A stretch of DNA of 8,923 nucleotides from an uncultured Erysipelotrichaceae bacterium (GCA_902766875.1 CACXFI010000015.1:1-8923), one strand, 5' to 3'; shown: positions 1 to 6,337, counted from the stretch's first letter. Notes: a model not told the origin generated them from the sequence alone. Numbers and translations are program-made.

Positions 1-359
1 GTAGGTTTATGTCTAAAATCAACTAACATAAAAACCATTTTAAGATTATTTCTAGTTTCAAGATAATTTTCCATAATAGCCCCAAAATTTTCTTTTAAAC
101 TCTTACTAACATTAGCAAAGCCATATCCTGGTGCATCAACAAAATAAAATTCATCATTAATCAAATAAAAATTAAGTGTTTGAGTTTTACCAGGCTTAGA
201 TGAAGTTCTAGCCAAATTCTTTCTATTTAGAATAGTGTTAATAAAACTACTTTTACCAACATTACTTCTACCAACTAATAAAAATTCTGGTTTATTATCA
301 GTAGGATACTGACTACTTCTAACAGCAGAGATAATTAATTCAGCACTATTAATTTTCAT
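1..359 (-). CDS. engB: Ribosome-biogenesis GTP-binding protein EngB (YsxC/YihA), 3' part missing
   Basis: Seen: an open frame from ATG at 359 that runs off the left edge with 119 complete codons; the family is usually about 195-200 residues, so roughly the last 40% is missing. The G1/P-loop GRSNVGKS is at residues 30-37, followed by SFINTI. The G2 threonine lies in GKTQT (57-61), and the G3 motif DAPGYG is at 75-80, with the GYG that is typical of EngB. The NKxD G4 motif would lie beyond the window. Known family role: a cytosolic GTPase needed for late 50S ribosomal subunit assembly. The start is set by a GGTGGTGA ribosome binding site (366-373) 6 nt upstream; no other in-frame start has a better site. 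It has its own promoter directly behind the phosphatase gene, so it need not be read from that unit. The identification is very secure. Confidence 0.96.
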   Translation of the reverse strand, partial: MKINSAELIISAVRSSQYPTDNKPEFLLVGRSNVGKSSFINTILNRKNLARTSSKPGKTQTLNFYLINDEFYFVDAPGYGFANVSKSLKENFGAIMENYLETRNNLKMVFMLVDFRHKP

Positions 360-376
360 GATACATCACCACCGTA

Positions 377-405
377 ATTATACTATATAAAGGTAAATTT
401 AGCAA
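377..405 (-). promoter_or_regulatory. engB promoter
   Basis: On the minus strand TTGCTA (400-405) and TATAAT (377-382) are separated by exactly 17 nt, a good sigma-A-type arrangement. Transcription would start near 370, leaving a leader of only about 11 nt that begins within the ribosome binding site. Inferred from sequence only. Confidence 0.65.
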
Positions 406-410
406 ATTTC

Positions 411-1505
411 TCATCTTTCAATAACTATTAATGGAACATAGATTTCATCATCAGTATATCCAGCATGATGCGATAAAAAAGTATTATTATTATCAATTAA
501 ACATTTGTTAGAATATGCTATTGCAATAAAATCCCCAATAGCATCTCTAAAAAATTCATGTTCTTTTCCATCACCAAACAACCTACTATTAATAATATCT
601 TCCTTATCATATAATCTAAAATCCTTTCCAAAATTATTAATAAATAATTCTCTAAATTCATTATCTAACCCTTTTTTTACTTTAAAAGAACAAGCTCTAG
701 GTTCAATAGAAGTAGTTCTCTCCAACATATCATATAATACAGGATAATCACTTAGAAAAATATTCTCTACAGGTATATGACCATGATCGGCAACTACAAT
801 AACTATTGAATTTTTAATTTTATTACAAAAATCTTCAACTTTCTTATTTCTAATTTTAATAAGATCTACTACTTCTTTACTATAAGTTCCAGATACATGC
901 ATAGTATAATCTGGTTCATCATCATAAGCATAAATATATTTTTTTCCATCTTTTTTAGTTTCAATTATAATTTTATTTAACATATCATCTAAATTATCAT
1001 ACTTATCTTCACCAAAAGGAAACAATTCAAAGGCTCTATCAACACCCTTTTTATTTATATCTTCAACAATAGAATCATTATCTAATTTATCTTTTATAGT
1101 ATTAAAATCTAAACAAATATCTTGTTTCCCCTTCTCACTTACTTTAAACAAAGATATAGTTTTATCTATAGAATTTATATACATATCCCACCCTAAATAT
1201 CCATGTTCTATAGGATTTAATCCAGTAATAATAGATGTAGTAGCAGCTGTAGTAGTAGCAGGAAAAACAGTAGTAATTTCTTTTAACCTATTTCTAATAA
1301 AGAAATCATTAGAATCTAAAATTCTATCCAATATTCTAGAACCCATCCCATCAAACAATATAACAATAACATTATCAGGTTTTCTATCATCTAATATTTT
1401 ATCAATATAATCTAATGAATTATGTCTATATTCCAATCCAAAATACTTTCTAACAGAACAAGCTAAATTAGTTAAACATTCATTATAATTATTTCTAACT
1501 CTCAT
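411..1505 (-). CDS. Cytosolic alkaline-phosphatase-superfamily (nucleotide pyrophosphatase/phosphodiesterase type) enzyme
   Basis: Seen (numbered from the upstream ATG at 1517): FDGMG around D56, the nucleophile region FPATTTAATTS at 85-95, a second metal cluster DYTMH (D203, H207), ADHGH at 243-247 (D244, H245) and a final metal histidine in SHHAGY (H350/H351). This is the complete two-metal set of the type I phosphodiesterase/nucleotide pyrophosphatase family, with a threonine nucleophile. No signal peptide or membrane segment is visible, so it is probably cytosolic. The substrate is unknown: phosphodiesters, nucleotides or phosphonate-type compounds are possible. I place the start at the ATG at 1505 (364 aa) rather than 1517, because GGAGGT (1510-1515) lies 4-5 nt upstream of the former and overlaps the latter. 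It begins 17 nt after the pentapeptide gene stops and is very likely co-transcribed with it. The family is secure, the precise reaction is not. Confidence 0.87.
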   Translation of the reverse strand: MRVRNNYNECLTNLACSVRKYFGLEYRHNSLDYIDKILDDRKPDNVIVILFDGMGSRILDRILDSNDFFIRNRLKEITTVFPATTTAATTSIITGLNPIEHGYLGWDMYINSIDKTISLFKVSEKGKQDICLDFNTIKDKLDNDSIVEDINKKGVDRAFELFPFGEDKYDNLDDMLNKIIIETKKDGKKYIYAYDDEPDYTMHVSGTYSKEVVDLIKIRNKKVEDFCNKIKNSIVIVVADHGHIPVENIFLSDYPVLYDMLERTTSIEPRACSFKVKKGLDNEFRELFINNFGKDFRLYDKEDIINSRLFGDGKEHEFFRDAIGDFIAIAYSNKCLIDNNNTFLSHHAGYTDDEIYVPLIVIER

Positions 1506-1509
1506 ATTA

Positions 1510-1515
1510 ACCTCC
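1510..1515 (-). promoter_or_regulatory. Ribosome binding site that decides the phosphatase start
   Basis: GGAGGT lies just upstream of the ATG at 1505. It overlaps the other in-frame ATG (1515-1517), which has no Shine-Dalgarno sequence of its own, so the downstream ATG is preferred. Confidence 0.75.
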
Positions 1516-1522
1516 ATATATA

Positions 1523-2137
1523 TTATTTAACTTTAATACCAAACAAAGATATCAACATTAAAGCTTGAATATCATTAACAATAATACCACTAACACTATT
1601 AGTATCTATCTTAATCCCATCTATAATAGAATTACTAAAATCAACATCTTTTAAATTAGAATTAATAAACTCGCTATTAGTAAAATCATTATTATAAAAT
1701 TCTATATTTTTACAATTATTATTCTTAAAAGATAATTCTTTAAAATTACTATCAATAATTCTAAAATTATTAATCTTACAATTAGATATATTAGCAAAAG
1801 AGCCCTTACACTTATCTATAATAATATTATTAAAACTACAATTAATAAAAGAACATCCCATAACATTACAATTCTTAAATATAACTCTATGAAAACCTTT
1901 ATCTATAAAAGAACTATTAGATAAATTACAATTTTCAATTATAACGTCAATAAATTCACAATCTTTCAAATTTTTAAAAGAAACATTCTTAAATCTACAA
2001 CCATTAAATTCTATATTTTCCACATTGTTGTTGAAAATCATATTTTCTATAGCACTATTTTCCACACAACTGTTGAAATCTAAATATTTAATATCAATTA
2101 ATTTTTTCTTTATCTTTGGTAATATAATTTTATTCAT
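1523..2137 (-). CDS. Pentapeptide-repeat protein
   Basis: Seen: 204 residues, almost all built of five-residue repeats in a single register from about residue 40 to 174 (some 27 pentads). The central position is F, I, L or V in nearly all pentads (for example CEFID, CNLSN, CSFIN, NDFTN, VDFSN). The family forms a right-handed quadrilateral beta-helix, here about 6-7 coils. The C-terminal segment GIIVNDIQALMLISLFGIKVK-like (184-204) resembles the capping/dimerisation tail common in Bacillota pentapeptide proteins. The protein is rich in Asn and Cys; cysteine occupies the i-2 position in seven pentads (60, 70, 90, 95, 100, 110, 120). Some relatives (Qnr, MfpA) protect DNA gyrase by mimicking DNA, but most have unknown roles, so no function is assigned. 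The start is supported by AGGAGA (2145-2150), 7 nt upstream. It is first gene of a unit with the phosphatase. Confidence 0.88.
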   Translation of the reverse strand: MNKIILPKIKKKLIDIKYLDFNSCVENSAIENMIFNNNVENIEFNGCRFKNVSFKNLKDCEFIDVIIENCNLSNSSFIDKGFHRVIFKNCNVMGCSFINCSFNNIIIDKCKGSFANISNCKINNFRIIDSNFKELSFKNNNCKNIEFYNNDFTNSEFINSNLKDVDFSNSIIDGIKIDTNSVSGIIVNDIQALMLISLFGIKVK

Positions 2138-2157
2138 AAAAACTTCTCCTAAACATA

Positions 2158-2186
2158 ATTATACATATTTATAATAGCAATATCAA
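2158..2186 (-). promoter_or_regulatory. Promoter of the pentapeptide/phosphatase unit
   Basis: On the minus strand TTGATA (2181-2186) and TATAAT (2158-2163) are spaced by 17 nt, the best consensus match in the window. The start codon is only 20 nt beyond the -10 box. It diverges from the pyrG promoter about 100 nt away. Confidence 0.75.
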
Positions 2187-2256
2187 CAAAAATAAAATAT
2201 AAATAAATCATATATATCAACATTTTGTAAATTTATTGCATACTAATAGATAACTT

Positions 2257-2287
2257 TTAACACCATTATAAATATCTTTGATATAAT
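2257..2287 (+). promoter_or_regulatory. pyrG promoter (extended -10)
   Basis: An extended -10 element TGATATAAT spans 2279-2287. A possible -35 TTAACA (2257-2262) lies 19 nt upstream, which is a long spacer, so the TG extension probably carries the promoter. Transcription would start near 2294, giving a leader of about 48 nt, the longest in the window. Confidence 0.6.
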
Positions 2288-2291
2288 TAAA

Positions 2292-2332
2292 GAGAGCCTA
2301 GATAACTCTCGAAGAAAAGAAAGTTCGAGGTG
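2292..2332 (+). promoter_or_regulatory. pyrG leader with two mutually exclusive hairpins
   Basis: Hairpin 1 pairs GAGAG (2292-2296) with CTCTC (2306-2310). Hairpin 2 pairs CTCGAA (2308-2313) with TTCGAG (2324-2329). They share 2308-2310 and cannot form together. Hairpin 2 covers GAG of the GAGGTG ribosome binding site (2327-2332) and is followed within a few bases by TTTTTATTT, so it could block translation or act as an attenuator. The stems are short (5 and 6 bp) and a regulatory role is an inference. The GGGC start used for CTP-sensing reiterative transcription in Bacillus pyrG is not seen. Confidence 0.35.
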
Positions 2333-2341
2333 TTTTTATTT

Positions 2342-3952
2342 ATGACAAAGTATATATTTGTAACAGGAGGAGTATGTTCTGGATTAGGTAAAGGAATAAC
2401 CGCTTCCTCGATAGGATTATTATTAAAAGCTAAAGGTTATAAAGTATTCATGCAAAAATTTGATCCATATATGAATGTCGATCCTGGGACTATGTCTCCT
2501 ATTCAACATGGTGAAGTATTTGTAACAGCAGATGGTTGTGAAACTGACCTAGATTTAGGACATTATGAAAGATTTATTGATGAAGAATTAAATTACACAT
2601 CTAATATCACAAATGGAAAAATATATTCATCTGTAATAGAAAAAGAAAGAAGAGGAGATTTCTTAGGAGCTACTATTCAAATAGTTCCCCATATCTCTAA
2701 CGAAATAAAAAATAAAATTTATGAAGCTGGACACACTAGCGAAGCTGATTTTGTAATAACTGAAATAGGTGGTACTGTAGGAGATATCGAATCAGGAGTA
2801 ATGATGGAATCTCTAAGACAATTTAGAATGGAACAAACATCTGCCAACACTTTATTTGTTCATACAACATTAGTTCCTTATCTATATGGATCAAACGAAT
2901 TAAAAACTAAACCTACCCAAAATAGTATTATTGATTTAAGAAGATTAGGTATTCAACCAGATATAATTGTAACCAGATCTAATATTCCATTAGGAGATGC
3001 TGTTAAGAAGAAAATATCATTATTTGGAAGTGTACCAACAGAAAACATAATAGAAGCTATAGATGTTGCTAATATCTATCAAATACCAATGAACTTTCAC
3101 AATCAAAATATTGAAGATATTATTTTAAATCATTTCAACATGAAAATTACTAAAAGTAATCTAAAATATTGGGAAGATTTAATTAAAACAGTAACTAATC
3201 TAAAAGAAGAAATAGAAATATCACTAGTAGGTAAATATACAGAATTACATGATGCTTATATATCAGTAGTAGAATCATTAAAACATGCTGGATACAAACA
3301 TAAAGTAAAAATAAATATAAACTGGGTAGATTCTGAAAAACTAGAAAAAATAGATAATTTAGAACCAATATTCAAAAATAGTAAAGGAATAATAGTACCA
3401 GGAGGTTTTGGTTCTAGAGGTATAGAAGGAATGATAAAAGCTATTAACTATGCTAGAGTAAATAAAATACCATTCTTAGGCATATGTTTAGGACTACAAT
3501 TATCAGTAATAGAATTTACTAGAAATGTCTTAGGAATAGAAGATGCTTCCTCTACAGAATTTAACGAAACATGCAAAAACCCAGTAATAGATTTAATGTC
3601 AGATCAGAAAAACATTATCAATATGGGTGGAACATTAAGATTAGGTAATTATGAATGCTCAATATCAAAAAATACATTAGCATATTCTTTATATAAAGAA
3701 GAATCAATTTTAGAAAGACATAGACATAGGTATGAATTTAATAATAAATATAAAGAAATGTTAGAAGAAAAAGGAATGGTATTTTCAGGGATAAATCCTC
3801 AATCTAACTTAGTAGAAATAATAGAAATACCTTCTCATCCATTCTTTATAGCAGGACAATTCCATCCAGAATTTAAATCTCGTCCAACTAGACCAGCTCC
3901 TCTATTTGATGGATTTATTAATGCTTCAACTAAACACAAATTAAAAAGATGA
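2342..3952 (+). CDS. pyrG: CTP synthase (glutamine-hydrolysing)
   Basis: Makes CTP from UTP, ATP and glutamine, the last step of de novo pyrimidine nucleotide synthesis in the cytosol. Seen in 536 residues (family about 530-550): the N-terminal synthetase domain has the P-loop GGVCSGLGKG at 9-18, then FDPYMNVDPGTM, and ITEIGGTVGDIES around 139-151, whose acidic residues bind magnesium. The C-terminal class I glutamine amidotransferase domain (from about residue 290) has the nucleophile C382 in GICLG and the catalytic H508/E510 in HPEF. All catalytic residues are present. Cys replaces the usual second Val of GGVVS in the P-loop, probably harmless. I choose ATG at 2342 over an in-frame GTG at 2330: the GTG lies inside GAGGTG (2327-2332), which is spaced 9 nt from the ATG, and MTKYIFVTGG is the usual family N-terminus. 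The last codons lie in a terminator shared with cysS. Confidence 0.98.
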   Translation: MTKYIFVTGGVCSGLGKGITASSIGLLLKAKGYKVFMQKFDPYMNVDPGTMSPIQHGEVFVTADGCETDLDLGHYERFIDEELNYTSNITNGKIYSSVIEKERRGDFLGATIQIVPHISNEIKNKIYEAGHTSEADFVITEIGGTVGDIESGVMMESLRQFRMEQTSANTLFVHTTLVPYLYGSNELKTKPTQNSIIDLRRLGIQPDIIVTRSNIPLGDAVKKKISLFGSVPTENIIEAIDVANIYQIPMNFHNQNIEDIILNHFNMKITKSNLKYWEDLIKTVTNLKEEIEISLVGKYTELHDAYISVVESLKHAGYKHKVKININWVDSEKLEKIDNLEPIFKNSKGIIVPGGFGSRGIEGMIKAINYARVNKIPFLGICLGLQLSVIEFTRNVLGIEDASSTEFNETCKNPVIDLMSDQKNIINMGGTLRLGNYECSISKNTLAYSLYKEESILERHRHRYEFNNKYKEMLEEKGMVFSGINPQSNLVEIIEIPSHPFFIAGQFHPEFKSRPTRPAPLFDGFINASTKHKLKR

Positions 3953-3971
3953 TTTTATTAATCATCTTTTT
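3943..3971. terminator. Bidirectional terminator shared by convergent pyrG and cysS
   Basis: A perfect 12-bp stem, AAAAAGATGATT (3943-3954) with AATCATCTTTTT (3960-3971), around a 5-nt loop. Each strand ends in a run of T. The pyrG stop (3950-3952) and the cysS stop (3962-3964) both lie in the stem, and the symmetry makes both proteins end in Lys-Arg. Confidence 0.9.
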
Positions 3972-5362
3972 ATTTCATATATAGTCCCTTCCCTAGTATC
4001 TTTAATAATAATACCTTTATCTAAAAGTTCATTTCTTACTTTATCAGCTTCTACATAATTTTTTTCTTCTTTATATTTATTTCTTTTCTCTATCATCATA
4101 TCAATATAAGATACAAGTTCATTATCAATAACTGTTTCTTTTTCTTTTAATAAATCTAAAGATAATACCTTATCAAAAGAACTAATTAATTCTCGCTTAG
4201 TCTTATCATTAACACTATTATCTTTAAGAATATCATATAATAAACTAATACTCATAGCCATATTTAAATCATCACTAATATATTCTTTAAATTTATTATT
4301 ATAGTAATCAAATTTCTTTCTATCAAGATCACCATTATTAGATAAATTTAAACATCTGTTTTTAAGTTTATCATATTCATTCTGACACCCATCTAATATA
4401 GCATAATCAAAAGTTAATACATTATGATAATAAGATTTTAAACACATATATCTATATGCTAAAGGATTATATCCTTTACTTTCTAATAAAGATACTGTTA
4501 AAAATTCACCCTTACTCTTACTCATCTTACCAGATTTATCATTTAAATGTTCTCCATGTAGCCAAAACTTACACCATTCATGGCCAAGATAAGCTTCACT
4601 TTGAGCTATCTCATTAGTATGATGGGGAAATATATTATCTACACCACCACAGTGGATATCTAAATATTCCCCTAAATTCTTAATAGCAATTCCAGAACAT
4701 TCTATATGCCATCCAGGATAACCTAATCCCCAAGGACTATCCCATTTTAATTCTTGATCTTGAAATTTAGATTTAGTAAACCATAAGACAAAATCAGCTT
4801 GATTTTTCTTATTACTATCTTCTTCTACCCCTTCTCTAACTCCAACTACCATTTCATCTATCTTATGATTAGTTAAAACATAATAATCATCTAATTTAGA
4901 AGTATCAAAATAAATATTACCACCAGATTTATAAGCATATCCCTTATTCAATAAATTACTAATAATCTTAATATACATATCAATATTATCAGTAGCTTTA
5001 CTAACAACATCAGGCCATCTAATATTTAACTTATCACAATCGTTTTTAAAAGCCTCAGTATACATATCTGCTATTTCTAATACAGTCTTATGTTCTCTCT
5101 TAGCTCCTTTTAACATCTTATCTTCTCCAGAGTCACTATCACTAGTCAAATGACCAACATCAGTAATATTCATAACTCTCTTAACGTTATATCCCAAATA
5201 CTTAAGACTCTTTTCTAACACATCTTCAGTAATATAAGTCCTTAAATTACCTATATGAGCATAATGATATACAGTAGGACCACATGTATATAACCTAACT
5301 ACATCTTTTTCTCTAGTAACTAATTCTTCTACTTTCCTACTCATAGTATTATATAACTTCAT
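3962..5362 (-). CDS. cysS: Cysteine--tRNA ligase
   Basis: Charges tRNA(Cys) with cysteine; a cytosolic class Ia synthetase. Seen in 466 residues, the normal length: YTCGPTVYHYAHIGN at 25-39 with the HIGH-type motif HIGN (36-39), the zinc ligands C27, C222 (in HIECSG), H247 (in PHHTNE) and E251, and the KMSKS loop at 279-283. All signature residues are intact, followed by the alpha-helical anticodon-recognition region. The start ATG at 5362 has GAGGTGAG upstream (from 5371). It lies 49 nt downstream of the ybaK-like gene with no terminator between, so the two are probably one operon. An additional weak promoter may sit in the gap. No T-box leader is visible, although many Bacillota cysS genes have one. 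The end overlaps a convergent terminator shared with pyrG. Confidence 0.98.
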   Translation of the reverse strand: MKLYNTMSRKVEELVTREKDVVRLYTCGPTVYHYAHIGNLRTYITEDVLEKSLKYLGYNVKRVMNITDVGHLTSDSDSGEDKMLKGAKREHKTVLEIADMYTEAFKNDCDKLNIRWPDVVSKATDNIDMYIKIISNLLNKGYAYKSGGNIYFDTSKLDDYYVLTNHKIDEMVVGVREGVEEDSNKKNQADFVLWFTKSKFQDQELKWDSPWGLGYPGWHIECSGIAIKNLGEYLDIHCGGVDNIFPHHTNEIAQSEAYLGHEWCKFWLHGEHLNDKSGKMSKSKGEFLTVSLLESKGYNPLAYRYMCLKSYYHNVLTFDYAILDGCQNEYDKLKNRCLNLSNNGDLDRKKFDYYNNKFKEYISDDLNMAMSISLLYDILKDNSVNDKTKRELISSFDKVLSLDLLKEKETVIDNELVSYIDMMIEKRNKYKEEKNYVEADKVRNELLDKGIIIKDTREGTIYEIKR

Positions 5363-5381
5363 AAATACTCACCTCACTTAA

Positions 5382-5390
5382 ATTATAACA
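5382..5390 (-). promoter_or_regulatory. Possible internal cysS promoter (extended -10)
   Basis: TGTTATAAT on the minus strand, 19 nt upstream of the cysS start, without a recognisable -35. A start about 7 nt downstream would fall within the ribosome binding site, so this is uncertain. Confidence 0.4.
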
Positions 5391-5411
5391 CATATCTATC
5401 TAATTATATTC

Positions 5412-5876
5412 CTAATCTTTACATACATCTACCCATTTAACATAATTAGATGCATTTTCCAGTTCTTCTAAACTAAGCTTAATAGCACTATTATGACTAC
5501 CACAAGCAGGATATACATAATCAAATTTCTTTAAAGATATATCTAAATACACTAAAACACCATCATTCAAACCAAAAGGACAAACTCCTCCTACTTCATG
5601 ACCTAATACACTCTCAACCATCTCAAAAGGGACCATTTTAGCTTTAGTATGAAATTCACTTTTATATTTAGAATTATCTATCTTCTTATCGCCAGCCACT
5701 ACAATAACAATCGCTTTATCATTAACTAAAAAACCCATCGTTTTAGCTATCTCTTCTTCCTTACAACCAATCGCTATAGCAGCCTCTCTAACAGTAGCAG
5801 AAGAAACATCAAATTCCATAATTCTATCATCCATATTATATTTCTTTAAATATTCTCTAACTTTAACTAAAGACAT
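5412..5876 (-). CDS. YbaK/EbsC-family aminoacyl-tRNA deacylase (Cys-tRNA(Pro) type)
   Basis: A trans-editing enzyme family that hydrolyses mischarged tRNA, typically Cys-tRNA(Pro). Seen in 154 residues (family about 150-165): an N-terminal segment with ATVREAA (27-33), the conserved lysine K45 in EEIAKTMGF, the strand AIVIVVAGDKKID (55-67), the signature GHEVGGVCPFG (92-102), and PACGSHNSAIKLS near 123-135. This matches single-domain YbaK proteins rather than the insertion domain of ProRS. The start ATG at 5876 has GAGGTG (5882-5887) 5 nt upstream. It lies just before cysS in a probable operon; pairing the enzyme that makes Cys-tRNA with one that removes misplaced Cys is functionally coherent, though that link is an inference. 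Related family members edit Ala-, Ser- or Thr-tRNAs, so the substrate is likely but not certain. Confidence 0.9.
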   Translation of the reverse strand: MSLVKVREYLKKYNMDDRIMEFDVSSATVREAAIAIGCKEEEIAKTMGFLVNDKAIVIVVAGDKKIDNSKYKSEFHTKAKMVPFEMVESVLGHEVGGVCPFGLNDGVLVYLDISLKKFDYVYPACGSHNSAIKLSLEELENASNYVKWVDVCKD

Positions 5877-5887
5877 ATTAACACCTC

Positions 5888-5904
5888 ACAATATTAAATA
5901 TTGT
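5888..5904. promoter_or_regulatory. Palindrome over the ybaK promoter, possible operator
   Basis: ACAATATTAAATATTGT is a perfect inverted repeat of 8-bp arms around one base. It covers most of the -10 box and the expected transcription start of the ybaK-cysS unit. It may bind a repressor, but in such AT-rich DNA an arm match of this size can arise by chance. Confidence 0.35.
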
Positions 5905-5928
5905 AACATAATCGATTAATAATAACAA
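5900..5928 (-). promoter_or_regulatory. Promoter of the ybaK-cysS unit
   Basis: On the minus strand TTGTTA (5923-5928), a 17-nt spacer and TACAAT (5900-5905) preceded by TGT, so both a -35 and an extended -10 are present. The start codon is 23 nt past the -10 box. Confidence 0.65.
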
Positions 5929-5929
5929 T

Positions 5930-5954
5930 AAAAAAAGAGCATTAAGCTTAATGC
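5930..5954 (-). terminator. Terminator of the repeat-peptide gene
   Basis: The palindrome GCATTAAGCTTAATGC (5939-5954; 6-bp stem, AGCT loop) is followed on the minus strand by TC and seven T. The TAA stop of the gene (5948-5950) lies inside it. Confidence 0.8.
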
Positions 5955-6253
5955 CTTCCAAATCCTTTATTATTTGCATCAACCAAAGAATTTTTTAATC
6001 CTTCTAAGTTCTTAATAGCCTCTTCTCTAGGTACACCAGTAACTACCTTTTTCAACATATCATCAGTATACTCTGGACTATGCTCTACCTTTTTCAACAT
6101 ATCATCAGTATACTCTGGACTATGCTCTATCTTTTTCAACATATCATCAGTATATTCTGGACTATGTTCCACTTTTTTAAACATTTCTTTTCCAACTTCA
6201 CTAGAAAAACTACCAGCTCTAACATTTTCCAAATCTTTATCACTTAATTCCAT
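5948..6253 (-). CDS. Small protein with double-glycine-type leader and four 14-residue repeats; possible peptide precursor
   Basis: I do not recognise a named family. Seen in 101 residues: the N-terminus MELSDKDLENVRAG resembles leaders of bacteriocin-type and other modified peptides (L-S-x-x-x-L-E-x-V followed by a GG, GA or AG pair), with Ala13-Gly14 as the likely cleavage site. Immediately after it come 14-residue units: a degenerate one at 15-28, then three nearly identical EHSPEYTDDMLKK(V/I) units at 29-42, 43-56 and 57-70. A unique tail (71-101) ends in KGFGRH. There is no cysteine and no membrane segment; the repeats are rich in Glu, Asp, Lys, Ser, Thr and Tyr. It has strong GAGGAGGT (6259-6266) 5 nt upstream, its own promoter and its own terminator, so it is a stand-alone, probably well-expressed gene. 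No peptidase-transporter or modification enzyme lies in this window. A secreted peptide precursor is an inference; an ordinary repeat protein is the alternative. Confidence 0.75.
   Translation of the reverse strand: MELSDKDLENVRAGSFSSEVGKEMFKKVEHSPEYTDDMLKKIEHSPEYTDDMLKKVEHSPEYTDDMLKKVVTGVPREEAIKNLEGLKNSLVDANNKGFGRH
6047..6172 (-). repeat. Three tandem 42-bp coding repeats
   Basis: Copies at 6131-6172, 6089-6130 and 6047-6088. The second and third differ at one base (ATA versus GTA, giving Ile or Val); the first differs from the third at three silent third positions. They encode the 14-residue units of the peptide gene. Such near identity at silent sites suggests recent duplication by slippage or unequal recombination. 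Confidence 0.95.
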
Positions 6254-6275
6254 AAATAACCTCCTCTATAATAAA

Positions 6276-6284
6276 AGTATATCA
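6276..6284 (-). promoter_or_regulatory. Promoter of the repeat-peptide gene (extended -10)
   Basis: TGATATACT on the minus strand, 22 nt upstream of the start codon. The -35 position falls in an AAT repeat (6297-6313) and reads TTATTA, a poor match, so activity would depend on the TG extension. Confidence 0.5.
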
Positions 6285-6296
6285 TAAAAAAATCAA

Positions 6297-6313
6297 AATA
6301 ATAATAATAATAA
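6297..6313. repeat. AAT trinucleotide repeat upstream of the peptide gene
   Basis: Five full AAT units plus AA, in the gap between the glycosylase gene and the peptide gene, at the -35/spacer position of the likely peptide promoter. A short simple-sequence repeat that may vary in length. Confidence 0.8.
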
Positions 6314-6337
6314 AACTATTTTACATAAATTATACGA

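Noticed and set aside
394..410. Hairpin AAATTT-GCT-AAATTT after the phosphatase gene
   Set aside because: The stem is six A-T pairs with no following T tract; it overlaps the engB -35 box and is better explained by base composition.
505..747. Open frame of 80 codons on the plus strand
   Set aside because: It lies wholly within the phosphatase gene on the other strand, which has a full set of catalytic motifs; no ribosome binding site and a Ser/Leu-rich shadow composition.
2282..2341. Bacillus-type CTP-sensing attenuator of pyrG
   Set aside because: The required GGGC at the transcript start and a C/U-rich terminator arm are not present; the expected start falls at GAGAG.
5363..5411. T-box riboswitch before cysS
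   Set aside because: The gap is only 49 nt, and no T-box sequence, specifier stem or terminator is seen there or before ybaK.
6047..6172. Tandem repeats considered as a CRISPR array
   Set aside because: The 42-bp units are contiguous with no spacers and keep one reading frame within a gene with its own start signals.
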